From the NCBI GenBank assembly GCA_022419385.1, contig JAJUBI010000004.1:2833286-2897285 (forward strand): a stretch of 64,000 nucleotides of DNA, given 5' to 3'. Made by a program: the position numbers and the translations under genes. Positions within the stretch are counted from its first letter, which is position 1. The number at the start of each line of letters is the position of its first letter. This stretch comes from Paraconiothyrium sp. Pb-2020 (taxonomy: Eukaryota > Ascomycota > Dothideomycetes > Pleosporales > Didymosphaeriaceae). Of the stretch, positions 47,497 to 57,689 are shown piece after piece. The notes beneath the pieces are model-generated. The model saw only the letters and a list, made by a program, of their open reading frames with translations. It ran no database searches and was not told the DNA's origin.

Positions 47497-48403
47497 AGTT
47501 TCTTTTCAAAGCTATCGATGCGATTCTTATCTCTGTCTTTTGGCCATGTTTCGTCCGCATTGTTATCTGCCTTCATGGATGTAATGGAATGGATTCTTCC
47601 GCGAAGAAATTTTGACGCACGAAATAGTTCATTCACCCTTAGCTACTGTTCCATCTCACTCAACAACAAGACCACAAGTGCATTGTTACCGAGCTCGCTG
47701 CACGCCACGGCGATTGGAGTGTTGATGAGACCAGACGCCGCCCCCGTTGTCCGAATCCGAGCGTTTGTCCCATCCAGTCAATTAGTAAGAGGCCCTCCCT
47801 TTGGGGGTCTGTTTGAGTAGTTGCCGCCGAGTCGTGGAAAAAGCGCGAGAAATCCGGATGATCAACATTGACATCGCTCGTCATTTATATCCAGCATCAG
47901 TATAGCGACTAGCGACTGTTATGAACATAGTCACAAGATGCTATTGAGTCATTATACATTCGATTTCGATATCGTCTTCTCACTATTCGTACTTGGGTCT
48001 AGCATCTCAGCCCATCGCTCCCTCACCTGGTGAGTAATAGCTGACCTAAGAAACTAGAAGTTGTTGTACTCCCGAGGTCCCACCTTCCTCACGACTTCCA
48101 TCGACCGCCATTGCCATTGGAAAATCATACCGGAAGGAAGATCATATCAAACTTTTCGACATCTAAGAGTAAGTTCAATAAACCTGCACGGACGAATTGC
48201 CATTCGTCGGCGCGTTAGAGAAAATAAAACAAATCAATCCGCAATCGCTCGCGGAAGGCAGACCGAAGTCCGGGTATCATATCACCTTCGTACTTTTATC
48301 ACATCCTCCACCGCTGCAGAAGACCGGGGTCTCTGCGAAGAATCACCTAGGCTCGCTTGTGTCGGGCCCTCTCACCGCTCTGGGAACTCGTCGAGCGACT
48401 GTT
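47497..48403. other. 907-bp intergenic region, convergent genes
   Basis: Between two facing stops. No supported coding sequence. Confidence 0.4.
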
Positions 48404-51400
48404 CTACGCACTACCAGGCGGCCCCCCCATATTCAGTAAGATATCCAGCATATCCATGCCCCCAACGTCCGGGCCCATAGCTGTCTGACTGATATCCGCG
48501 CCCCACTGATCCAGCAGCGGATCCAGCGGCAGCGCAAGCCAGTCCTCGTTTTGAAACCCTCCGTTTGCGTTGCCGTTAGCACCGCCCCAGCTCTGCGCCT
48601 GCCAGCCGTTGTTCCCATTACTATTGCCGTCGACTTTGCCGATGAAGCCGTTCGCAGGGAAGCCGGGCGGTGGCATGATGGAGATCTGGTTGGACGTCGG
48701 GTCGTACGACTCCAGCGAGATGCCGGCAAGGGAGTTATACTCCGGGATCGGCGTGGCGCGACCGGAGGCAGTGATGCCTCGAATGCCTGGAGATCCAGGC
48801 CGTGAGAATCCGGTGAAATTGCCAAAGCCGAAGTTGGGATTGCCGTTGGCTGCGCCGTTAAGGTTTTGTGAGAGGTACGTCGCAGGCGGTGGGCCCATGG
48901 GCGTCTCACCGCGACTGCGGGGTGGAGGTGTGACACCCCGAGAGTTGCCTGTCGAACCGTTCGCTGCGAGGCGGACGAAGCGCCCACGAATCCTATGGGT
49001 GAGCGTGTCGACGAGGTCAGCGAAGCGATTCCCGACGTGCACGTCGTCTACAATTGAGGTGCGCAGGGCGTAGACGGCCTGATCGAGGAGACCGAGGGTT
49101 TTGGCTACGTCCTTCTCCGTTGCACCAAGAGCGAACGTCTTGAGCAATATTATTGCTACTGAGACAATACGGAAGAAGGTGCGGACGGGCGCGTGGCGGA
49201 GATAGCCCTCTGGGTATAATCCGTTGACTACTATACTCATTGCGACTCGCGCTGACGACTTCATCAATGTGGTGCCTATCGTTTCCGTACCACCGCGTCA
49301 AGGTGCTGAAGGGAATGGCGCTGCCTTCGTCGTTAGTAGATGAACCCATTCCATTGGGTTGGGCATGCGTCTGCTGCGGCGTGTTATGTGTGCAGCGCTC
49401 TACAACGGCTTGGAGGGCTAATGAATTCACGTAAACACGTGTATATTCATACTCAATGGCAAGGACATGGCGAAGTTGCGGTGGCACTTTGAACAGTCAG
49501 GAAAAGAATCAAAACCCTACGATGGAAAACGAACCTTGTGGTGCAGCCTCGAAGCCGTGCTTCCAGTCAATGAGCGGCGTTTGGAAATTCTGAAGCAGTT
49601 CCTCGTATTTGCCAGATTTCAGCAGATCCCGCGTCCTGCGTCGGTTCGGAAAGAGTTTGAGGTTGCCTATCTCCATGATCTTGGCAATACGGTCCCAGAA
49701 ATCAAGGACGAGATCCTGCACGGCATGTCGCTCCTGGGTAGCAACAGATTCGAGGGGCAGTCGTTGGCCATCTGGCCTCATGCCATGATGCGGCGGAGGC
49801 GCCTTTATTCGAGCCACGCGTTCTTGATACAGCTCGAGCGGTGTCTTCTGCATCACGGAGTCGCTGTCGCGCTTGACCTGAGGGAGCATCGAGGTCAGTC
49901 CCAGTCTACCGCTAGTCTGTGTCACGTAGATGATGAGGAGGTCCTTGAGATGGTTCTTGCGCCTAAAGTAGGCTTTCACTGTCGCGTGGGAGAGGTGCTG
50001 GTTAGCCTCTTCGAACTCGACCTCGCTTGTCTCGTCAAAGACGCCTATCTCGAAAGCGAGCGACACGGCGTTACCTAACAGCATCCAGCACATGCGGTCA
50101 CTTCGCCAGCAGGGCTCCAGCCAGCTGTCGATGCGCTGACCGCTCTCTCCTTTAAGATGCTCCGCTGCGGCTGCGGTTGGGGGAACATCTGCTTCGAACG
50201 AGTCATCGGGCAGGACCAACTCGTCATCGTCATCACCTGGTGGGAAATGGAGGGCACGTGGATGCCACTCGGTGAGAAGCATGAGGCTTTCTACTGTGCC
50301 TAGGGTCCGCAATCCCTTACGCGACAAGGGATTCACATCGGAGCCCGGTTGTTGACCTGCACCACAAAATCCACCGCCGAACTGCTCTTGGCCAAAGATC
50401 ATGCGGTCTATCATGCCCTGAAGGTACTTCCATAGTTTCTCATGGATCAGATATGCGCGCGATATCGCGCCTGGACCCTGCGGAAAGTCTGTCGTACGGA
50501 AACGGGTCGCGATGGTCAACAAGGTGATTACAAGCATGGGTTCCTCCTTGAGCAGTTTCGCATGCAGCGCATGATCCCGATAGTCTGGTACAACAATGGG
50601 GGTCAAGGGGGAAAGATATGTGTAGAAGTAGTCGATGTACCTCACAGCCTCTTTAGCAGTCATCCAGCCAGCACGCACAAAGCGGAACTTTGTCCACGCC
50701 TTAATGGCTTCGGCGAAAGCCGCCTCGTTGGGCGGCTCTGGCAGCGACGTGTATTGCTGCGAGATGGCGGGGTCGACAACGGGCTCGGCTGCAGTGGCGC
50801 GTGAGTGATTCCGCGCGTGGGAAGGGGCTTGCGGGCTGGCGAAGTTGGCTTGCGAGCCGGGGGTGCTGCCGGGAGCCAGCATCGAGGGACGCTGGAGGCT
50901 CGAGGCACTGCCAGTGCGGTGGTGTTCAATGTCGCCGTTGCGACCGGCGGCTTCGAACAGCAGATTGAGTGCATCGTGGCCGCTGTATATCTCGCCGGTT
51001 TGCATGACAGCCATGGACTTGTCGTTGAGCTTCTGGTCCTCCTCGTCGTTGTGCGGGGCATGCGACGTGGTCGGGCGGCGCAGAGGCTCGTACCGTCCTA
51101 CAGAGCCGCCCGGGGTCAGCGGCTGGGAGACGTACTGTGAGGCGCTGCTGCTGCTGGCACTTGGGCCCGGGAGAGGTGCGGGGAGGTGGGCATCCTCCTC
51201 AGTGCGGGCGCGCTTCCTGCCGTTGCGGAGCTCGTAGTCATCGTCGTCTTCCAGCTCGCCGCCGTCCGTCTTCCTCTTGCGGCGGGTGGCGGAGAAGAAG
51301 CATTCCTTGCTCTCGCGGCGGCAGCGCACGCAGGGTGGGTCGTGGGGATTGTCGACGGGGCCCAGGTCGCAGCGCACCTTGCGGCGGCGGCAAGGGATGC

Positions 51401-51479
51401 AGGCCTGGTAGGTACGGGTGTGGGAGGGCGGTTGCGAAGTTCGGCCCGGCGGCGAGGCATTGGTAACGTCGCCGGACAT
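48404..51479 (-). CDS. Zn(II)2Cys6 transcription factor with 3' frame break
   Basis: Exon 1 (49535-51479) starts at MSGDVTNASPP. The zinc cluster uses Cys27, 30, 37, 50, 53 and 60 (ACIPCRRRKVRCD, then PPCVRCRRESKEC), resembling Aro80-type regulators, though that link is uncertain. A disordered linker leads into the middle homology region (LTPIVVPDYRDHAL, GLRTLGTVESLMLLTEWHPRAL). A GTTCGT donor and the acceptor before 49486 lead to VPPQLRHVLAIEYEYTRVY. This frame continues to IDEVVSASR (49242), but the conserved continuation (IVVNGLYPEGYLRHAPVRTFFRI, ending at 48404) lies in another frame. Either a small indel disrupts the gene, or a 70-nt GTTCAT...GATAG intron (with a TACTAAC branch site) bypasses it. 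The C-terminus is Gly/Asn/Pro-rich. The start at 51479 is the first ATG; the frame is open upstream to a GTG. Confidence 0.82.
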
Positions 51480-52370
51480 GCTTGGGTGGTGTGAGTGGGT
51501 ATGGGCAGCTATGTGTCGGCTTGCGACGGCTGTAGTGCGGCCTTGCAAGACGTCTCCGGTGCAACAAAGGTCGAGCGTGCACGCTGACTCGTTCAGTGGG
51601 GGCGTCGCATGAACAGCGCTGGCCGGGGACCGGGGAAGAGGCTCGTCTGCGGCGGAGGACTGCGTGGAACGACTCCTGGAGTCGGGTCTTGCTATCTTTT
51701 TGCTGAAGTTGTTGCGCAGGCCGAGGGAGATCACGAGAACTGCGGGGACGCGGCCTGCACCTAGGGCGCGCTAGCCCCGAGGCCTATCAGCCATCTACAC
51801 CGACTACGCCGACATGAGCCTCCGTCTGGCATGCGCTGAGCACCAGCACCAGTAGCACCGTACCTGCAGGTGACATTCAGGCCATGTGACCGTCGTGCGC
51901 TGTGTGATTCGCGGAGGCCGTCATGAGCCGCTTTCTTCGAGGCCTGTGCGACGCCACGTCCTCTGCTCACGAACACTCGTTCGCAGGAGGCTACCGGGAC
52001 ATGTACCACGTCTCTTCGAAGCTGAATGCTTTGGAGGGCACTACACATCGTACTGCGTGCTTCATACCTGATCTTGACTGATTAGAAACACACGAGGATC
52101 AGCCGGTACTCCTAATGTGAATCAGCCATGACAGCAGGTTGCTTCGGCCTCGAAACCTTCCAGAACGACAAAGTCTCCCAAACGAAACCATTCTGAACAC
52201 AACGTGAAAATTTCCAAGCCACATGGAGCTATCCGTATGTACCTTCGTATGACCACGCTACGACCATGACCCCGCACCCCCGCGAATTTCACACAGTTGC
52301 CACGCCTTCCTACGCTTCGCCATCTGCGACCTTCCCAACACACAATAGCTGCACCGTCACGTCAACACCA
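51480..52370. promoter_or_regulatory. divergent promoter region of the regulator and the methyltransferase
   Basis: 891 bases between outward-facing starts. An in-frame ATG at 52266 could extend the methyltransferase by 35 residues. No other coding signal. Confidence 0.4.
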
Positions 52371-53181
52371 ATGGCTTCGAACCAAGAAGTCAACAATGCA
52401 AGATTCAACCAAGAGGCCGCCCAGTGGGACTCGGACAGAAAGCATGCCGAAGGCGTCAACAAGGCATTCGATGCTATCAAGCGCCATGTGCCCGCCTTCT
52501 CAGACGGAACCTCAAAAAGTTAATCACCTCATTCACACCCTTTTGATACGACATAATCTGAACATCTACACAGATCTCGACGTCTTGGAAATCGGCTGCG
52601 GCACCGGCCTCCTCTCCTTCCAGCTCTCTCCCCACCTTCGTTCTATAGTTGGTGTAGATACTTCCGATGGCATGATAGATGCCTTCAACGCGAAGACCGC
52701 CTCGCTACCGGACCCCGCCAAGGCTAATCTCGCCGCTGTGAACGTCCTCGTCCAGAGTGCCGATGACGTCCATCTGCAAGCCGCAGCCGCGGCACTAGCA
52801 CTACGGCGGGGCGATTCCGGGAAAGATGTGCCCTATCGGTTTGACCTAGTCGTTTCGCACCTAACACTGCACCATATTCCTGAGCTGGGGAAGCTGCTGG
52901 CTACGCTGAAAGATTGTCTAAGACCTGGCGGTATGCTTGCCTTGACCGACTACGAGGATTTCGGTCCCGAGGCAATCGAGTTTCATGCTGAGAGTAAGAG
53001 GTCTGGTGTGGAGAGACATGGAATAAAGAAGAGTGAGATCGAGGACATCATTGATGGAGTTGGCTTTAATGAGGTTGTTGTTGAGCGAGCCTTCGAGCTG
53101 AGGAAGGAAGTGGAGGCCAAGGACGATGGGTCGAAGCGGGAGATGGATTTCCCATTTCTGATATGCTTGGGGAAGAAGTGA
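52371..53181 (+). CDS. Class I SAM-dependent methyltransferase
   Basis: Exons 52371-52518 and 52574-53181 encode 251 residues; the 55-nt intron (GTTAAT...CACAG) joins GTSK to NLDVLEIGCGTG. Motif I is LEIGCGTGLLSF and motif II is VGVDTSDGMIDAF. A hydrophobic strand (FDLVVSHLTLHHI) and RPGGMLALTDYEDFG follow, all typical of methyltransferase-11/25 proteins. The N-terminal helix NQEAAQWDSDRKHAEGVNKAF is also common in this group. Methyl acceptor unknown. MASNQEV was chosen as start; an upstream in-frame ATG (52266) would add a Ser/Thr/Pro-rich leader. The stop lies only 11 bases from the stop of the opposing IRC6 gene. Confidence 0.88.
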
Positions 53182-53192
53182 GAGGTGTAGGT

Positions 53193-54125
53193 TCAAAGGT
53201 CTTTCATAAGGTCGTTGACGGCTTTTGCGGCGAACCTTTTGCGCTCTGCTTCGGACATACCCTCACTTTGATCTGGAAAAAATCAGCGGTCGGCATGTAT
53301 ATGAGTTCCAACTGTTCGTACCCTTGATAGCGACCATCTTACGCATCAGACCTTCAAGCTCTTCCACTTGAGCCTCCTCGTTTTCGTCGATACCGTGCAC
53401 AGCGTTCTTCAGACCAAAAAGCTCCATGCCCATCTCTCTTTCTTCCGCATCGAGACCCTCGCCGAATGCATCCTCGTCGAAATCGAAGTCGTCGTCAGCT
53501 TCAATACCCTCCCACTCTTGGGCCTTAAGCGCATCCTCCACCCTCTTGATGCCCTTCTCTTCACCAAATTGGTTCTTGCCTTTGGCCTCGCTATCCACAA
53601 ACTCGAAGCCGTGCTCCATGCACAAGTCGTCCCAGTCTTCAGCGCTTTTGTCCAGATACGGTGTTATGCTCTGAGGCATGGCGACCGCTAGGCGCACATG
53701 GTCGTCACTGTAGCCGCACGCCGTCTCGATGACTTTGGCGATCGTTTGCATGGTGTCCTTTATCGTGTCTACGTCCTTTATTGTTACCGGTTTCTTGAAG
53801 CAGTAGATCCAGGCACCGATCGCAGTAACGACCTCCTTAGCTTCAGGCTTTGTGAACTCGGTGCGCCATTCCGAGACCTTTGGAATTTCATCGATCCATA
53901 TTGGCACTTTTGCAGTGTAATATTTCGTCTCGATGTTCCACTCGTGGGAGAGGCCGGCGGTGGTATCGGTGATGAGCTCTGGGGCAGAACCTGTGAGATC
54001 TAAGAGGGCAGCATGTTAGCTTCTGGGTTACCTGTATCAATATGAATCTCACCTTTGATCAAGGAGAGCACGCCTGAATCTGGGGCACCGACAGCGAGGA
54101 TGCGCCGCGGGTTGATGATTTCCAT
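53193..54125 (-). CDS. IRC6: IRC6 / alpha- and gamma-adaptin-binding protein p34 family
   Basis: Three minus-strand exons (54053-54125, 53322-53999, 53193-53272) encode 276 residues. The N-terminus MEIINPRRILAVGAPDSGVLSLIKDLTGS has the position of a GTPase P-loop but lacks the GK[ST], as in Irc6/p34, whose Rab-like fold does not need nucleotide. The WSxF-like middle (AIGAWIYCFKKP, LAVAMPQSI) and an acidic helix lead to EELEGLMRKMVAIKDQSEGMSEAERKRFAAKAVNDLM, the conserved end. Family members assist assembly of AP-1/AP-2 clathrin adaptors. Splice sites restore family sequence (LIK|DLTG, AIK|DQSEG). Confidence 0.9.
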
Positions 54126-54742
54126 GGTGGGGGTGCTGGTTGACAAATGGTGGTTGCGGAGTTTCGGAGGTGTTCGCGTGGGGCTAACCGCGAGCACCCC
54201 ACGTTCTCGAGTTAAGATCAAAGTTGGCTAGAAGCTTCCCACACGTTCAAAGCTTTCCAAAGATACTATTCGATAGCATAGCCCAGAGTGACTTGATCTA
54301 TGATATAGCTCCAAGAGTGCAACCTGGCTGATGAATATGCGCAACACTCCCACTAACATAGAAGCCTATGGCGGTCAGGCTTTTAGCAAGTGCTGTCCTT
54401 GAGAGAACGAACATGAAGACGGACCAACACGATCACTCTGCTTGAGTCAGAAACCCCGCGGGGAAAAGAACCCGCTCTGATCTCAGTCACGAATACGGTG
54501 CACTGCGTTGCGCTGTGCTGTGGCTGAAATTTCTGAATTTTAATCTCAGTCTGAAAGCTCATAAATCTGAGGGCTACTATCCTGGTATCTCGTACCTTTT
54601 CGCGCCGTACCAATCCAAATTCCTCCAGAGATATCTCATGGGTCCGCTCGTCCCTCGCAACCGCGCACTGGCTGCCTCCGGATGTGACCCTGCGCATAGG
54701 TCATTTTCTGTCTGTGGTATATCCTCTCTCTTATTCATCCGC
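54126..54742. other. 617-bp intergenic region
   Basis: Between the IRC6 start and the SmD3 stop, both genes on the minus strand; contains the IRC6 promoter. No gene supported. Confidence 0.4.
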
Positions 54743-55238
54743 TCATCGCCCGCCCCTTGCTCCCCTGGCCCTGTTGACTGTAGCACGACCACGTGCAAGA
54801 CCTACGCCTCTTCCACGGGTACCTCGAGACCGGAACATGGGCGCATTCCTACAGAAGTCAGTAAACTTTCTCTGCGATGGTGGGGGGCCATGCAAACCTC
54901 AACATATCGGGAACAATGAAGTAGCGAACGTGAGAGCCGCGGATATAGACTTGTTCGAGATGCGACACGCGACCGTCCCGGGCGGTGACGGTGATGTCCT
55001 TGAGCTGGACGTTCATGTTATCCTCCGCTACAGTACGTTAGCCAGATTTCGGACTGAGAGCGGAAGCGTCTATACCTTCTATTAATTTGCCACGGTAGAC
55101 CTCGCCGGACGTGATCTCGAGGGTAACGATATGACCCTAGCATGGTGAGCGGGTGATGCGCCAGAGATTGTGGGGGGATGAAGAACGTACGGCCGCCTCG
55201 TTGAGGAGCTTAATCGGTATGCCAATCGTACTCGTCAT
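54743..55238 (-). CDS. SMD3: Small nuclear ribonucleoprotein Sm D3
   Basis: Four minus-strand exons (55191-55238, 55076-55136, 54898-55027, 54743-54848) encode 114 residues. SmD3 is part of the heptameric Sm ring on U1, U2, U4 and U5 snRNAs. The sequence is highly conserved: TIGIPIKLLNEAAGHIVTLE, ITSGEVYRGKLIEAEDNMNV (Sm1), DGRVSHLEQVYIRGSHVRYF (Sm2), then PDMLRNAPMFR. The C-terminus is an RG-rich tail (RGTRGRG, ARGARGGR), the kind that is symmetrically dimethylated in SmD3. Four exons in 500 bases is dense even for this genome. It is divergent from GEP4. Confidence 0.97.
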
Positions 55239-55442
55239 CGTATCGAAGTGATATTAGGTCGAATTGCGGGGTAAGTGGTCGCTCCGTATTGCGCGTTTCG
55301 CGTCGTCGTCGCAAGTCGTCGATGTGAATTTGGAGGTCTTCTGGCGCGCGTGAAGCTTGGACCTCCCGCTTAGTCATCATTGCCTTCTCTCAACACCATC
55401 TTCAGCCTATCACATTTCATCAAGCATTTGTCCCATCTCCCA
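55239..55442. promoter_or_regulatory. 204-bp bidirectional promoter of SMD3 and GEP4
   Basis: Only 204 bases separate the two outward-facing start codons, so the two transcription units must share this control region. No TATA box seen. Confidence 0.55.
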
Positions 55443-56354
55443 ATGAACATCTCCGGCACGCTCAACGTCTTCAGATTAATGAGGGAGCCAGCTCTATGCC
55501 TCCCACAACATACTGTCTCTACGTTCAATCATCTTCCCGTACCCCTATCGAAAGCCTTCCCCAAGAGAGATGGCGAGAAGGAGGTAGAGATCAAGGCGGT
55601 GGTCCTTGATAAGGACAATTGTTTCGCAATTCCACACACAAACGAAATACACAAACCTTACCATGTACGTCTTTGGTCCAACTATCTCCGCTCACGATTC
55701 TTTCGAGCGAAGACACATTTCAGCGAGAAAGGCAACATCATGGAGGACGAAGTCAAAGTCGCAGCAAACCCATCATAGACCCCCCATGAACATAGGCCTT
55801 CTTTTGAATATACCATTGCTCAGTATTCCGCTCATTCACTACCTTCGCTATAGTAGTGTACTTGCTTAGAGTTGACCCATGTAGGACAAATTCCAAGAGC
55901 TTCGCCGCGCCTACCCCGGTTCGAAACTCCTAATAGTCTCTAACACAGCCGGCACCGATTCAGACAAGAATCAAGCCGAAGCAGCCATCCTAGAGAAGAG
56001 CACCGGTGTCAAGGTACTCCGGCATTCGACCAAGAAGCCCGGCTGCAAAGAAGAAGTCCTGTCGTATTTCAAGCAGCATCCGGACTCCGGAGTGACATCA
56101 CCTGCTCAAATCGCCGTTGTGGGTGATCGCTTGTTTACCGACGTTATGATGGCAAACCTGATGGGGGGTTATGGATTTTGGATTAGGGATGGGATTATCG
56201 AAAGGAAGAGCTTTGTAAGTCTGCTGAAAGATACGAAAGGTATGGTACGCAATAAGCTGATCTCGACTAGTTCGCGAGAGTTGAAGACAGATTGGCGACG
56301 TTCCTGCTCAGGAGAGGGTACTGCCCTCCGGATCCCAAGAGCCACTTTGAGTGA
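55443..56354 (+). CDS. GEP4: Phosphatidylglycerophosphatase Gep4 (HAD family)
   Basis: Three exons, 55443-55664, 55885-56214 and 56271-56354, encode 211 residues. Gep4 dephosphorylates phosphatidylglycerophosphate in the mitochondrial matrix, a step of cardiolipin synthesis. The N-terminus (MNISGTLNVFRLMREPALCLPQH) is family-typical. HAD motif I is VVLDKDNC (Asp56, Asp58), motif II lies in LLIVSNTAG, the lysine in HSTKKPGC, and motif IV in VVGDRLFTDVMMAN. The C-terminus FLLRRGYCPPDPKSHFE closes the family pattern. Usually the residue after DKDN is Thr; here it is Cys, a mild substitution. Intron 1 is 220 nt, long for this window. Confidence 0.93.
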
Positions 56355-57689
56355 ACGGATTCACACCCAGCTTTACTGTAGCATTACCACTGTATAACAG
56401 CCACCCTGTTCCATCGGGCTTATCATATTTCGGCGTCTCCGGAATTGCCAGCCCCCTTTACCTTCTCTCCACCGAACCTACGCAGGTGCATGTGTGCAAA
56501 AATGCGTCTTCTGCGATCCAATCACCTTCACCTCTGTCCTTGCCGCAATGGTCAGACCTAGCTCGCGTTCTCACATAGGCGCCACAGAAACCTGGAGCAG
56601 CACTTCTTGTCTACGTCGCGCTTAAAAAGTCACACTCAGGACGATATAACGGCTAGTCTATGTTACTCCTCTATTCTTTAGCTTGCGTGATGGGGCAATG
56701 AATACGGTTAGTTGTTTCACCATCGTTATGCGAGGCTGCCCTGCAGCGCAAGGGTGCAGGTCGGTTGCTATCATACTGCTGGTTCCAGCCTCATTACATG
56801 CATCTTAAGGGGCGTGTATACAAGACGGTAGCTTGAGGCGATGACTCTTCGACTGCTCACCTCATGCACTTGCGACGAGGGCTACTCACAGGCTATCTTT
56901 ATCGACGCTGTGCCATCGATATGCTGTGACTGAGTTGGGCTCCGGTATACTACCAATCACATCTCTTCCCAGGGACTTCAAGGGCACCTTTCGGTGAGGT
57001 TTTCAGCTCGCCATCTACGAGGCTGCAGCTCAGGGCAGGGTTAAGATACCCATACCACCATGAGTACCGAACTATGCATGCTCGTCCTAATCGGTCGCAA
57101 TGTTACTGCCATTTCCGGACCTTCGCTAAGAAATGGGGCGGTAAGTGCGGTAAACTCTCTCGCCTTGTACACGTGGCTCATGCAAGGCTGCAACTCAGTG
57201 CAGGCTACTGTATGTATGCTTACGCTATCGGAAAATCCTTGTCCAGCATGCAGGTGACGGCACGGCTACCGGTCGCTACACTCCATGCATGCGCCGCGCC
57301 GCTCTTACTTGCATGGCACAGCGAACTCTAACCTAACCCTAATATTGAAGCATGCGTACTCCAGAAGTTGTGACCATGGTGCAGGAGAATTCACAAACGG
57401 AATAGCCGAAGAGTGGCCCTGATCCTGACGCCGAAACAAGCAAGTGTGAGCAGCCTTGTGGAATGTGGCGACTTCATACGAAAGCTGAGCTTGTGGTGGA
57501 GATGAAAACTCTCGAGGCTCTGTCGGCTGCTTCGAATTCATAGATTGACAAGGGGTGAGTTACCCATCGTAACGAATCTTTGTCCACTGTTCATCGGAGA
57601 CTAACTCGAACATAGATTACTATAGTTTACACAAACTAGAATCCTGCGATAGTAATACAAACAAATCTATAACTCTGCCTATGCGTGAA
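56355..57689. other. 1.3-kb intergenic region, convergent genes
   Basis: No gene supported. It contains a telomere-like TAACCTAACCCTAA at 57329-57342 and two similar 20-base segments about 165 bases apart (around 57018 and 57183), neither strong. Confidence 0.4.

Noticed and set aside
57018..57205. Two similar 20-base segments (GGCTGCAGCTCAGGGCAGG / GGCTGCAACTCAGTGCAGG)
   Set aside because: A single imperfect pair without further units; too weak to call a repeat family.
57328..57342. Telomere-like CTAACCTAACCCTAA (also AGGGTTAGG near 14220)
   Set aside because: Only about two repeat units; expected by chance and not evidence of a subtelomere or fusion point.
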